DNA from: Zea mays
Lineage: Eukaryota > Streptophyta > Magnoliopsida > Poales > Poaceae
Assembly (NCBI RefSeq): GCF_902167145.1
Contig: NC_050099.1
Coordinates: 238,092,588-238,156,587, forward strand
Length of the DNA stretch: 64,000 nucleotides
Direction of reading: 5' to 3'
In this document: positions 46,531 through 56,692 of the stretch, piece by piece
Layout: each line of letters opens with the position of its first letter
Position numbering within the stretch: the stretch's first letter is position 1
Notes under the pieces: generated by a model
The model's database searches: none
What the model was told of the DNA's origin: nothing
What the model saw: the letters and a program-made list of their open reading frames with translations, nothing else
Program-made: the position numbers and the translations under genes

Positions 46531-49500
46531 TTTATGCATCCGGGGGCTCAAGTTGGATACTCGACAGCGGGTGCACGAACCACATGACTGGGGAGAAAAG
46601 GATGTTCTCCTCATATGAGAAAAACCAAGATCCCCAACGAGCTATCACATTCGGGGATGGAAATCAAGGTTTGGTCAAAGGTCTTGGTAAAATTGCTATA
46701 TCTCCTGACCATTCTATTTCCAATGTTTTTCTTGTTGATTCATTAGATTACAACTTGCTTTCCGTATCCCAATTATGTCAAATGGGCTACAACTGTCTAT
46801 TCACTGATGTAGGTGTCACTGTCTTTAGAAGAAGTGATGATTCAATAGCATTTAAGGGAGTGTTAGAGGGTCAGCTTTACTTGGTAGATTTTGATAGAGC
46901 TGAACTCGACACTTGCTTAATTGCTAAGACTAACATGGGTTGGCTCTGGCACCGCCGACTAGCCCATGTTGGGATGAAGAATCTTCACAAGCTTCTAAAG
47001 GGAGAACACATTTTAGGATTAACAAATGTTCATTTTGAGAAAGACAGGATTTGTAGCGCATGCCAAGCAGGGAAGCAAGTTGGCACTCATCATCCGCATA
47101 AGAACATAATGACGACCGACAGGCCACTGGAGCTCCTACACATGGATCTATTCGGCCCGATCGCTTACATAAGCATCGGCGGGAGTAAGTACTGTCTAGT
47201 TATTGTGGATGATTATTCTCGCTTCACTTGGGTATTCTTTTTGCAGGAAAAATCTCAAACCCAAGAGACCTTAAAGGGATTCTTGAGACGGGCTCAAAAT
47301 GAGTTCGGCTTAAGGATCAAGAAAATAAGAAGCGACAACGGGACGGAGTTCAAGAACTCTCAAATTGAAGGCTTCCTTGAGGAAGAGGGCATCAAGCATG
47401 AGTTCTCTTCTCCCTACACTCCACAACAAAATGGTGTAGTGGAGAGGAAGAATCGAACTCTATTGGACATGGCAAGAACCATGCTTGATGAGTACAAGAC
47501 TTCGGATCGGTTTTGGGCCGAGGTGGTCAACACCGCTTGCTACGCCATCAACCGATTGTATCTACACCGAATCCTCAAGAAGACATCCTATGAACTCCTA
47601 ACCGGTAAAAAGCCAAATATTTCATATTTTAGAGTTTTTGGTAGCAAATGCTTTATTCTTGTTAAGAGAGGTAGAAAATCTAAATTTGCTCCTAAAACTG
47701 TAGAAGGCTTTTTATTAGGATATGACTCAAACACAAGGGCATATAGAGTCTTTAACAAGTCCTCAGGACTTGTTGAAGTTTCTTGTGACGTTGTGTTTGA
47801 CGAGACTAACGGCTCTCAAGGAGAGCAAGTTGATCTTGATGAGATAGGTGAAGAACAGGCTCCGTGCATCGCGCTAAGGAACATGTCCATTGGGGACGTG
47901 TGTCCTAAGGAATCCGAAGGGCCTCCACATGCACAAGATCAACCATCCTCCTCCACGCAAGCATCTCCACCAACTCAAGATGAGGTTGAAGCTCAAGTTG
48001 ATGAAGTAGAAGATCAAGCAAATGAGCCACCTAAAGATGATGGAAATAATCAAGGGGGAGATGCAAATGATCAAGAAAAGGAGGATGAGCAAGAACCAAG
48101 GCCGCCACACCCAAGAGTCCACCAAGCAATACAACGAGATCACCCCGTCGACACCATCCTCGGCGACATTCATAAGGGGGTAACAACTAGATCTCGTGTT
48201 GCACATTTTTGTGAACATTACTCGTTTGTTTCCTCTATTGAGCCACACAGGGTAGAGGAAGCACTACAAGATTCGGATTGGGTGGTGGCGATGCAAGAGG
48301 AGCTCAACAACTTCACTAGAAATGAGGTATGGCATTTAGTTCCACGTCCTAACCAAAATGTTGTAGGAACCAAATGGGTCTTCCGCAACAAGCAAGATGA
48401 GCATGGTGTGGTGACAAGGAACAAAGCACGACTTGTGGCCAAGGGATACTCCCAAGTCGAAGGTTTGGATTTCGGTGAAACCTATGCACCCGTAGCTAGG
48501 CTTGAGTCAATTCGCATATTATTGGCCTATGCTACTTACCATGGCTTTAAGCTTTATCAAATGGACGTGAAAAGTGCCTTCCTCAACGGACCAATCAAGG
48601 AAGAGGTCTATGTTGAGCAACCTCCCGGCTTTGAAGATAGTGAGTATCCTAACCACGTCTATAGGCTCTCTAAGGCGCTTTATGGGCTCAAGCAAGCCCC
48701 AAGAGCATGGTATGAATGCCTTAGAGATTTTCTTATTGCTAATGGCTTCAAAGTCGGAAAGGCCGATCCTACACTCTTTACTAAAACTCTTGAAAATGAC
48801 TTGTTCGTATGCCAAATTTATGTTGATGATATTATATTTGGGTCTACTAACGAGTCTACATGTGAAGAGTTTAGTAGGATTATGACACAGAAATTCGAGA
48901 TGTCTATGATGGGGGAGTTGAAGTATTTTCTAGGATTTCAAGTCAAGCAACTCCAAGAGGGCACCTTCATTTGCCAAACGAAGTATACTCAGGATATTTT
49001 AAGCAAGTTTGGAATGAAGGATGCCAAGCCCATCAAGACTCCCATGGGAACAAATGGGCATCTCGACCTCGACACGGGAGGTAAGTCCGTGGATCAAAAG
49101 GTATACCGGTCGATGATTGGTTCATTGCTTTATTTATGTGCATCTCGACCGGACATTATGCTTTCCGTTTGCATGTGTGCAAGATTCCAAGCCGACCCTA
49201 AGGAATCACACCTTACGGCCGTAAAACGAATCTTGAGATATTTAGCTTACACTCCTAAGTTTGGGCTTTGGTACCCTCGGGGATCCACTTTTGATTTGAT
49301 TGGTTATTCGGATGCCGATTGGGCAGGGTGTAAAATCAATAGGAAGAGCACATCGGGAACTTGCCAGTTCTTGGGAAGATCCTTGGTGTCTTGGGCTTCA
49401 AAGAAGCAAAATTCGGTCGCTCTTTCCACCGCCGAAGCCGAGTACATTGCCGCAGGTCATTGTTGCGCGCAATTGCTTTGGATGAGGCAAACCCTGCGGG

Positions 49501-49775
49501 ACTACGGTTACAAATTAACCAAAATCCCTTTGCTATGTGATAATGAGAGTGCAATCAAAATGGCCGACAATCCCGTCGAGCATAGCCGCACTAAGCACAT
49601 AGCCATTCGGTATCATTTTCTTAGGGATCACCAACAAAAGGGAGATATCGAGATTTCTTACATTAATACTAAAGATCAATTAGCCGATATCTTTACCAAG
49701 CCACTTGATGAACAATCTTTTACCAAACTTAGGCATGAGCTCAATATTCTTGATTCTAGAAATTTCTTTTGCTAA
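46530..49775 (+). CDS. Pol of Ji-like element, intact
   Basis: The frame is open from 46530, directly after a TAG, for 1081 residues to TAA 49775. Order: protease Asp-Ser-Gly (GAC at 46563, in [12 protein letters not shown]), integrase zinc region ([16 protein letters not shown] … CSACQAGKQ, about 46940-47090), integrase core with Asp in HMDLFGP (about 47140), Asp in RSDNGTEF (about 47330) and Glu in [10 protein letters not shown] (about 47435), reverse transcriptase with YVDDIIFGS (about 48820), RNase H with [10 protein letters not shown] (about 49305), STAEAEYIA (about 49425) and [10 protein letters not shown]. The first ATG, 46584, lies after the protease active site, so initiation there would lose protease. 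How the frame is entered is discussed under findings. Confidence 0.93.
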   Translation, partial: VYASGGSSWILDSGCTNHMTGEKRMFSSYEKNQDPQRAITFGDGNQGLVKGLGKIAISPDHSISNVFLVDSLDYNLLSVSQLCQMGYNCLFTDVGVTVFRRSDDSIAFKGVLEGQLYLVDFDRAELDTCLIAKTNMGWLWHRRLAHVGMKNLHKLLKGEHILGLTNVHFEKDRICSACQAGKQVGTHHPHKNIMTTDRPLELLHMDLFGPIAYISIGGSKYCLVIVDDYSRFTWVFFLQEKSQTQETLKGFLRRAQNEFGLRIKKIRSDNGTEFKNSQIEGFLEEEGIKHEFSSPYTPQQNGVVERKNRTLLDMARTMLDEYKTSDRFWAEVVNTACYAINRLYLHRILKKTSYELLTGKKPNISYFRVFGSKCFILVKRGRKSKFAPKTVEGFLLGYDSNTRAYRVFNKSSGLVEVSCDVVFDETNGSQGEQVDLDEIGEEQAPCIALRNMSIGDVCPKESEGPPHAQDQPSSSTQASPPTQDEVEAQVDEVEDQANEPPKDDGNNQGGDANDQEKEDEQEPRPPHPRVHQAIQRDHPVDTILGDIHKGVTTRSRVAHFCEHYSFVSSIEPHRVEEALQDSDWVVAMQEELNNFTRNEVWHLVPRPNQNVVGTKWVFRNKQDEHGVVTRNKARLVAKGYSQVEGLDFGETYAPVARLESIRILLAYATYHGFKLYQMDVKSAFLNGPIKEEVYVEQPPGFEDSEYPNHVYRLSKALYGLKQAPRAWYECLRDFLIANGFKVGKADPTLFTKTLENDLFVCQIYVDDIIFGSTNESTCEEFSRIMTQKFEMSMMGELKYFLGFQVKQLQEGTFICQTKYTQDILSKFGMKDAKPIKTPMGTNGHLDLDTGGKSVDQKVYRSMIGSLLYLCASRPDIMLSVCMCARFQADPKESHLTAVKRILRYLAYTPKFGLWYPRGSTFDLIGYSDADWAGCKINRKSTSGTCQFLGRSLVSWASKKQNSVALSTAEAEYIAAGHCCAQLLWMRQTLRDYGYKLTKIPLLCDNESAIKMADNPVEHSRTKHIAIRYHFLRDHQQKGDIEISYINTKDQLADIFTKPLDEQSFTKLRHELNILDSRNFFC

Positions 49776-50578
49776 ACTTGCACACATAGCTCATAAATAT
49801 ACCTTTGATCATGTCTCTTTCATATGCTATGACTAATGTGTTTCCAAGTTTATTTCAAACCAAGTCATAGGTGTATTGAAAGGGAATTGGAGTCTTCGGC
49901 GAAGACAAAAGGCTTCCACTCCGTAACTCATCCTTCGCCATCGCTCCAAGAAAAGGACCGGACTTCGTCTTTGGTATAATCTTAACTCACTTAATTAAGA
50001 CCAAAGGGGAAGATAGTACTGAAAGGGCTCTAATGATTCCGTTTTTGGCGATTCATGCCAAAGGGGGAGAAATTATGAGCCCAAAGCAAAAGGACCGCAT
50101 CACCACCAATTTCAAAAACTCAGTGTTTTCCAAGAGTATTTTTTCAATTGGTATCTTATCAAGTTCAAAAGAGGGAGAAAATAGTTTTTCAAATTGAATC
50201 ATCAAAACCCTCTTGAACACTAAGAGGATGATTTCCTTTAGGGGGAGTTTTGTTTAAGTCAAAGAAAAGGCATTTGAAACAGGGGGAGAAAATTTCAAAT
50301 CTTGAAAATGCTTTGCAAACTCTTATCCATTTACCTTTGACTATTTGCAAAAGATCTTTGAAATGGATTTACAAAAGAATTTGCAAAAACAAAACTCGTG
50401 GTGCAAGCGTGGTCCAAAATGTTAAATAAGAAAGAAACAATCCATGCATATCTTGTAAGTAGTTATATTGGCTCAATTCCAAGCAACCTTTACACTTACA
50501 TTATGTAAACTAGTTCAATTATGCACTTCTATATTTGCTTTGGTTTGTGTTGGCATCAATCACCAAAAAGGGGGAGAT
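49776..50578 (+). other. 3' non-coding tail and polypurine tract of Ji-like element
   Basis: There is no env-like frame. Purine runs resembling polypurine tracts occur near 50064 (AAAGGGGGAGAAATT), 50241 (TAGGGGGAGT), 50281 (CAGGGGGAGAAA) and finally 50565-50578 (AAAAAGGGGGAGAT), which abuts the 3' LTR and is the working tract. Confidence 0.8.
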
Positions 50579-51865
50579 TGAAAGGGAATTAGGCTTACAC
50601 CTAGTTCCTATATATTTTTGGTGGTTGAAGTGCCCAACACAAATCTTTGGACTAACTTGTTTACCCAAGTGTATAGATGATACAGGTGTAAAAGGTTCAC
50701 ACTCAGCCAATAAAAAGACCAAGTTTTGGATTCAACAAAGGAGCAAAGGGGCAACCGAAGGCACCACTGGTCTGGCGCACCGGACTGTCCGGTGTGTCAC
50801 CGGACATGTCCGGTGCACCAGGGGGACTCAGACTCAAACTCGCTACCTTCGGGAATTTCCAGAGGCGACTCGGCTATAATTCACCGGACTGTCCGGTGTA
50901 CACCGGACAGTGTCCGGTGCGCCAAGGGAGGTCGGCCTCAGAAACTCGCCAGCGTCGGGAAACTCCAACGGCTCGTCCACTATAATTCACCGGACTGTCC
51001 GGTGTGCACCGGACTGTCCGGTGCGACTCCAGAGCAACGGCTACTTCGCGCCAACGGCTACCTGCTGTGGCATTTAATGCGCGCACAGCGCGCGCAGGAG
51101 TCAGAATCGCCCATGCTGGCACACCGGACAGCCAACAGTACCTGTCCGGTGTGCACCGGACACCCTGGCGGGCCCACAAGTCAGAAGCTCCAACGGTCTG
51201 AATCCAACAGCATTGATGACGTGGCAGGGGGCACCGGACTGTCCGATGCACCATCGAACAGACAGCCTCCCAACGGCCATTTTTGGTGGTTGGGGCTATA
51301 AATACCCCAACCACCCCACCATTCATTGTATCCAAGTTTTCCACTTCCAACTACTACAAGAGCTCTAGCATTCAATTCTAGACACACCAAAGAGATCAAA
51401 TCCTCTCCAAATTCCACACAACGCCATAGTGACTAGAGAGAGTGATTTGCTTGTGTTCTTTCGAGCTCTTGCGCTTGGATTGCTTTCTACTTTCTTGATC
51501 TTTTCTTTGCAATCAAACTCACTTGTAATTGAGGCAAGAGACACCAAACTTGTGGTGGTCCTTGTAGGAACTTTGTGTTCCAAGTGATTGAGAAGAGAAA
51601 GCTCACTCGATCCGTGGATCGTTTGAGAGAGGGAAGGGTTGAGAGAGACCCGGCCTTTGTGGCCTCCTCAACGGGGAGTAGGTTTGCAAGAACCGAACCT
51701 CGGTAAAACAAATCTCCGTGTCTCACTTGCTTATTCGCTTGGGATTTGTTTTGCGCCCTCTCTCGCGGACTCATTTCTTATTACTAACGCTAACCCCAGC
51801 TTGTAGTTGTGTTTATTTGTAAAATTCAGTTTCGCCCTATTCACCCCCCCTCTAGGCGACTATCA
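50579..51865 (+). repeat. 3' LTR of Ji-like element
   Basis: 1287 bp, five transitions from the 5' LTR. Followed directly by GGCCT and the outer part of the gag-only element's 5' LTR. Confidence 0.94.
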
Positions 51866-52278
51866 GGCCTTCCATTTTCCCGAAGCTGGCCAGTTCAGAG
51901 CCGCTTCACTCTGGACCACCGGACACTGTCTGGTGGTGCACTGGATAGTCCGGTGAATTATAGTGGGCTGCGCCTGAGAAACCCAAAGGTGAAGAGTTCG
52001 AAGGCAATCCTCCCTGGTGCACCGGACATTGTTCGGTGGTGCACCGGATACTGTCCGTTGCCACACCGGACAGTCCGGTGTGCCAGACCAGGGAGCACTT
52101 CGGTTTCTTTTTGCTCCTTTGTTTTGAACCCTGTCTTGTTCTTTCTATTGGTTTTTGTTTAATCTTTGACACCTGTAGAACATGCAATCTAGAGCAAACT
52201 AGTTAGTCCAATTATTTGTGTTGGACATTCAACCACCAAAATCATTTAGAAAAAGGTTTAAAGCCTATTTCCCTTTCA
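51866..52278 (-). repeat. 5' LTR of gag-only element, outer part
   Basis: It resumes where 42499 stopped (after the GGCCT duplication) and matches 35232-35643, ending TTTCCCTTTCA at 52278. Confidence 0.9.
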
Positions 52279-53375
52279 CTTGCACAACACGATAACCACA
52301 AAGATATCAACACAGAGATGGCACAGTGGTTTATCCCGTGGTTCGGCCAAGTCCAACACTTGCCTACTCCACGTTGTGGCGTCCCAATGGACGAGGGTTG
52401 CAATCAACCCCTTTCATGCGGTCCAAAGACCCACTTGAATACCACGGTGTTTTGCTTTCACTTTACTATATCCCGCTTGCGAGGAATCTCCACAACTTGG
52501 AGCCTCTCGCCCTTACACTTGATGTTCACAAAGAAGCACGGAGTAAGGAAGGATGAGCAACTCACACAAGACATGAAATCAGAGTATCAACACGCACACA
52601 AGTCACAACAAGAGCTCACTCCACAACCCAGCGAGTTCACAACTCAAATGGAGCTCTAGTTGCTATCACAAAGAATCAAATGCGCGGAATCAAAGTCTTG
52701 GTGCTTAGGAATGCTTAGAGAATGCTTGGTTTACTCCTCCATGCGCCTAGGGGTCCCTTTTATAGTCCCAAGGCAGCTAGGAGCCGTTGAGTGCATTCCA
52801 GGAAGGCAATTCTTGCCTTCTGTCGCCTGGCGCACCGGACACTGTCCGGTGCGGATTTCTTTCCTTCTTTGGCGAAGCCGACCGTTGGCGCTTTGGAGCC
52901 GTTGGCGCACGGGACACTGTCTGGTGCACACCGGACAGTCCGGTGCCCCCTTCCGACCGTTGGCTCGGCCACGTGTCTCGCGCGGATCGCGCGGCCGACT
53001 GTTGGCCCGGCCAACCGTTGGCTCACCGGACAGTCCGGTGCTTCACGGACAGTCCGGTGAATTATAGCCGTACGCTGTTAATCACTTCCCGAGAGCAGCA
53101 AGTTCGCCTGAGTTAGCCTGGCGCACCGGACACTGTCCGGTGCACCCAGACAGAGCTGACTTTGGCTGAACAAAGCCATCCTTAATTTCAACTTGATTTT
53201 TCCTGTTTCCAGCACTTAGACACAATACATTAGTCTCTAAAACAATGTACTAAGTCTGAGAAACATACCTTTATACTTGATTTGTACTTTGTCCACCATT
53301 TAACACTTAGGTACTTGTGTTGGACACTAAATCACCAAAATACTTAGAAATGGCCCAAGGGCACATTTCCCTTTC
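52279..53375 (-). repeat. 5' LTR of Opie-like element 2, outer part
   Basis: It begins with target duplication CTTGC (52279-52283) and runs to TTTCCCTTTCA at 53375. It is collinear with 2220-3332. It contains CCGGACA palindromes (about 52830-53145), CCGTTGG motifs and CCTTTTATAG near 52755-52764. Confidence 0.9.
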
Positions 53376-54597
53376 AAGCTGCATGCACACGAATTTATAA
53401 TGGAAAGAATATGCAATGAACGGAAATGAATTGCATGCATAGAAACAAAAAATCGCATTTAATGTTTTATTTCCTTCATAAATATAGGATCCCTTCAACA
53501 GTCATGCAGCTAAACGCATTAGAACTAGTTTATGATGTATATTGAAACAAATTATACTACACAGTGTAGGTATTTATGCAATTCCTTACACTGCGTAAAA
53601 AATCTGGCATGTTGTTCACTGGTGGACGCATATCCGGGTGGAGCGTAAAAACCTTAAGTTTTGAGCATAAAATCTCTCAATTATAAGCGTAAATACCGAG
53701 TCAATGAGAGGTTGATAACTCTAGTAGGTTGTTATTACGATCCTATTTTTATGACAGATCCGAAAAACATGGTAGCCGCATGCATGCGGTTTCTATTTTT
53801 ATACAGGTCCAAAAATTATGGCAAAATCGTGGGAGTTTCCATTGCATGCGCGCAAATTACGAACAACATAAATTAAGGAATTGCATTTTCAATGTGCATG
53901 CAGTAAACTGATATACGAACTCCGTGTTCAAGCATAAAATCGTACAGTTTTTAGCGTAAATAGTACATGTGGTAGGCATAAAACACAATAATCGAAAATA
54001 AAACTGCGCCGGATCGGAGGATGTCACGCGTGATCATCGCTGCGCGCATCTCGCGCCTTCCGTGACGTCGCTCGCTCGAACATCGCGCCTCATGCGTCGC
54101 TGTCGCTACTCGCACGTCGACGGGCGTCGCTTGCTCGCCGGTCTTGGAAGTGTCGCCTCCTCGGGGCTTCGGGGACGTCGCCGCTTGCCCGCACAAGGGC
54201 CCCGCTGCGGATCGAGTAACCTCCGCCACCGCGCGTCGAGGTAATGGAGTTGCGGCCACCGGCCTGGGAACTGCCGCCACCGCACAAGGGCGCTGCCGCC
54301 GCTCGCCCTCTGGATCGGGGGTCGCCACCGCCGGCCTGGGAACCGCCGCCACCACATGTCGAGGTCGGGGAGCCGCGGCCACCGCAGCCACTGGCCGGGG
54401 GTCCACCGCCGCGCGCGCTATCGGGCAACCGCCGTCGCTAATGAATCGAGATGGTGCGTGAAAAACTGATCCCTAGCACTACGGATTTTCTTTTATAGAC
54501 GTCTGGAACTGGTCCGGCTCGACCGGATTGCACTGTCTGGCCTAGGCTTCCTTTAGTTATTGGAAGCCCAGGGCTCCTAATATACAATCTATCTCTC

Positions 54598-54599
<2 letters not shown>
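53376..54599 (-). mobile_element. Element A, second copy, inverted and truncated
   Basis: On the minus strand it matches element A from its left end (GGAGCCCTGGGCTTCC … at about 54583) through the GC-rich block into the first ~670-bp unit, stopping at GCATGCAGCT where the Opie-like LTR starts. It carries the same terminal hairpin (GGCTTCC and GGAAGCC, about 54548-54576). Long GC-rich frames on both strands (53951-54460) mirror those of copy 1, but the reading frames are not conserved in a way that suggests a protein. Confidence 0.8.

Positions 54600-54645
<46 letters not shown>
54600..54645. repeat. (TA)n microsatellite, about 46 bp, at the end of element A copy 2
   Basis: A TA run lies 12-20 bases beyond the shared terminal sequence, an independent occurrence of the element A/(TA)n association. 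Confidence 0.95.
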
Positions 54646-54647
<2 letters not shown>

Positions 54648-54699
54648 CTTATCAATGTTGCAAAAGAATATCACAATCGTGGATGCTTTAAGTTCCTCC

Positions 54700-54793
54700 C
54701 CGTCTAATATCTGCTGGCATAGGGAACTTGTGGGCCCTAACACAAGAGTCTGATCTGTTCCACTGGAAGTTAGCATAAAATGGAGTGTTCTTA
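54700..54793 (+). pseudogene. LINE reverse-transcriptase remnant, left of Harbinger insertion
   Basis: In one frame the sequence reads ALTQESDLFHWKLA, stop, NGVFL up to the TTA target site, and continues after the Harbinger element as VKSLYIPLIRKD. This resembles the '..DxFxWxL..NGxFxVKSLY' region before the zf-RVT domain in plant LINEs. The fragment is short, so the call depends on the continuation at 59145. Confidence 0.55.
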
Positions 54794-55155
54794 GGCCCCC
54801 TTTGGCAGGGCTTTAGCTTTTAGAAAAATAGATTTGGCTCTAGCTTCTTCATGCGAGCAGCTTTTTTGGGAGAGCCAAAGCCATTTTCAAAAATCGTTTG
54901 GTAACACAGCTTCTGTACGGTTTTACAAAATAAACCTTTGATAGTTTTTTAATATATTGTAGTATTGTTGCTTCGCTGGTTTGCTCGTACGTAGATACAC
55001 AAGTTGATAACGTACACGATATGCATCAAATAAATTAACATAATAGTATATAACAACGATTAATTAATGTCATCCACATATGAACTAGAAATTGTAAAAT
55101 ATTCAGTTAAAAGTGACGATGATCCATTATATACAAATATGTATGTATACAAAAT

Positions 55156-56665
55156 TCACGCTGATCTAGAAAGAAAGACTGCCCTAGCAATATCATCCCG
55201 GAATCTGTCCATGGTTCGATCATTTGATTGTGTTGTCGATGTATCTGATGCATTTTGCGATGGCTGAAATCTAGCATACCTATCTGGAATTGTGGGCACA
55301 TAATCAGGATTCCGATCACACTTCACAAAATCCAAATCTAAAGCATGGTTCTCTCGAATGTAGTTATGCAAACACATTGTCGCTGCCACAATCATTTTTT
55401 GAACTTCCATTTTGTAAGACGGCATTTTCAGTAGCACTCTCCACTTCATTTTCCAGACTCCAAATGCTCGCTCCACAACATTACGAATACTTGAATGCAA
55501 ATGGTTAAAGTGCTCTTGCTCACCATTTGGAGCTGGTCCTCTCCTCCAGTCAGGTACATGGTACCTTTGACCTTTATATGGTGCCAAGTACCCAGGTCGA
55601 TTTGGATATCCTGCGTCGACACAATAATATTTCCCTACAATTAAACGAATAACATGATAAAAAATTACAGTCTTACTACAAATGTTGAAAAGTAGTATAC
55701 TATTAATACATACCTGCAGGAGGGTGTGGAAAATTTTCTGTATCATTCCTCAATGCATGGAATAGGACATTTGTGTCGTGCATAGACCCAGGTTGGCCAA
55801 TAGATGCATACGTAAATCTCATGTCAAAATCAACTACAGCCATCACATTTTGAGTTGCTTTACCAGTTCTCCCAATGTATCTAATAACATCTTCTACCGG
55901 CGGTGTGGCATTAATATGGGTACCATCTAATGCTCCAATGCAATCTTTGAAATGAGGCATCATCTTTCGATCACCAGCAATTCTACTATGTACAGTGGAA
56001 AAATTTGGATCAATTGGTCTGATGTAGTCCTTGCACATACACACCACACACTGAAGTACTTCATGAAACTTCCTGCTAATAGTCTCCACCGAATGTCTGA
56101 ATATATTTGTTAAAGCGCTGTTTGACCAACCATGGCCACAAGTGACAAGAAAAATAGCTAGCGACTCCATAGAACTCATATGTATAGATGATTTCAGACC
56201 ATACGAACTCTCTAGCAAATCATGCAAACTATAAAACAGCGAACTATTCATTCGAAACATGTTATGACTTGATCCAAGTGTTTTTAAGGTGTCCATCAGC
56301 CAACCATATCCAGTTTGTCCAGCTGTCCTAGCCTCATTTTTATCATAGTACTTGAAATAATAATTAGAAGCAAAATGAGCAGCACAAAGTAGGCTGTATT
56401 GTGCACATTGTACCAATGGAATAACTTGCCCAATAATATTATCATCGTCAGAATCACTGTCCGTAGTATCAGAACTAGAAGTAAATTGACCATCATCCGT
56501 ATCCAAAAAAAAATCATTCAGGTCGACACCATCATCAACATCATCACTGCAATTTAAAGAATACAACGATCGAACAATCATTAACGACATTATTATTATA
56601 ATCACCCCAACAGAAATAGTTTGAACAAATGCTTTCATTATTACAATATCCAAATATAAATGCAA
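55156..56665 (-). CDS. PIF/Harbinger transposase (two exons)
   Basis: Exon 1 is 56665-55714 and exon 2 is 55634-55156, with a 79-bp intron (55713-55635) that has donor CAG|GTATGT and acceptor TTGTAG|G. The join is in phase and gives 476 residues ending at TGA 55156. Motifs: first catalytic Asp in CIGALDGTHINATPP, second in GQPGSMHDTNVLF, the post-intron KYYCVDAGYPN, and catalytic Glu in SIRNVVERAFGVWKMKW, i.e. a complete DDE set. Conserved PYKGQRYHVPDW and LHNYIR are also present. The start is uncertain: a good acceptor (TTTAAATTGCAG) ends at 56547, so an upstream exon could replace residues 1-40. It would cut and paste the element together with the Myb-like partner. Confidence 0.88.
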
Positions 56666-56692
56666 GGCAAAATATTTTTTCTAAATAGACAA

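Larger units (their letters stand above)
42500..51865 (+). mobile_element. Complete, apparently intact Ji-like copia element
   Basis: This 9366-bp element has LTRs of 1287 bp (42500-43786 and 50579-51865) and a perfect TSD GGCCT (42495-42499 and 51866-51870). Both gag and pol are open with all catalytic motifs visible, and primer site and polypurine tract are present. LTR differences are at 43119, 43130, 43167, 43624 and 43686 (with partners +8079), all transitions, about 0.4%, roughly 0.15 million years at 1.3e-8 per site per year. It is the best candidate in the window for an autonomous copia element and a possible pol donor for the gag-only element it landed in. Confidence 0.94.
34010..52278 (-). 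mobile_element. Gag-only LTR retrotransposon (TR-GAG type), SIRE-lineage derivative
   Basis: The TSD CTTGC is at 34005-34009 and 52279-52283. The LTRs are 1634 bp (34010-35643) and about 1635 bp after removing the Ji-like insertion (41273-42499 plus 51871-52278). The interior has a primer site, one intact gag and then 3.7 kb of AT-rich DNA, with no protease, integrase, reverse transcriptase or RNase H. By my reading the LTRs differ at roughly 25 sites (about 1.5%), giving about 0.6 million years at the usual grass rate. The element should move with pol proteins from an Opie/Ji-like partner. I cannot name the maize family. Confidence 0.85.
25819..53375 (-). mobile_element. Opie-like copia element 2 with nested insertions
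   Basis: Read on the minus strand: 5' LTR (53375-52279, continued 34009-33895), primer site, gag (33844-31454), pol (31440-26802), non-coding tail, polypurine tract, truncated 3' LTR (26013-25819). It contains a Mutator-like element in pol (29426-30855) and a gag-only retrotransposon in the 5' LTR (34010-52278, CTTGC duplication) that itself contains a Ji-like element. Without the insertions it is close to 8 kb. The 3' LTR is cut after about 195 bp, and the left flank (TA and element B) does not match the right flank (element A copy 2), so a deletion or rearrangement followed insertion. Confidence 0.88.

Noticed and set aside
49776..50578. Envelope-like gene expected in some SIRE-lineage elements
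   Set aside because: No frame of useful length or membrane character lies between pol and the 3' LTR in the Ji-like or Opie-like element.
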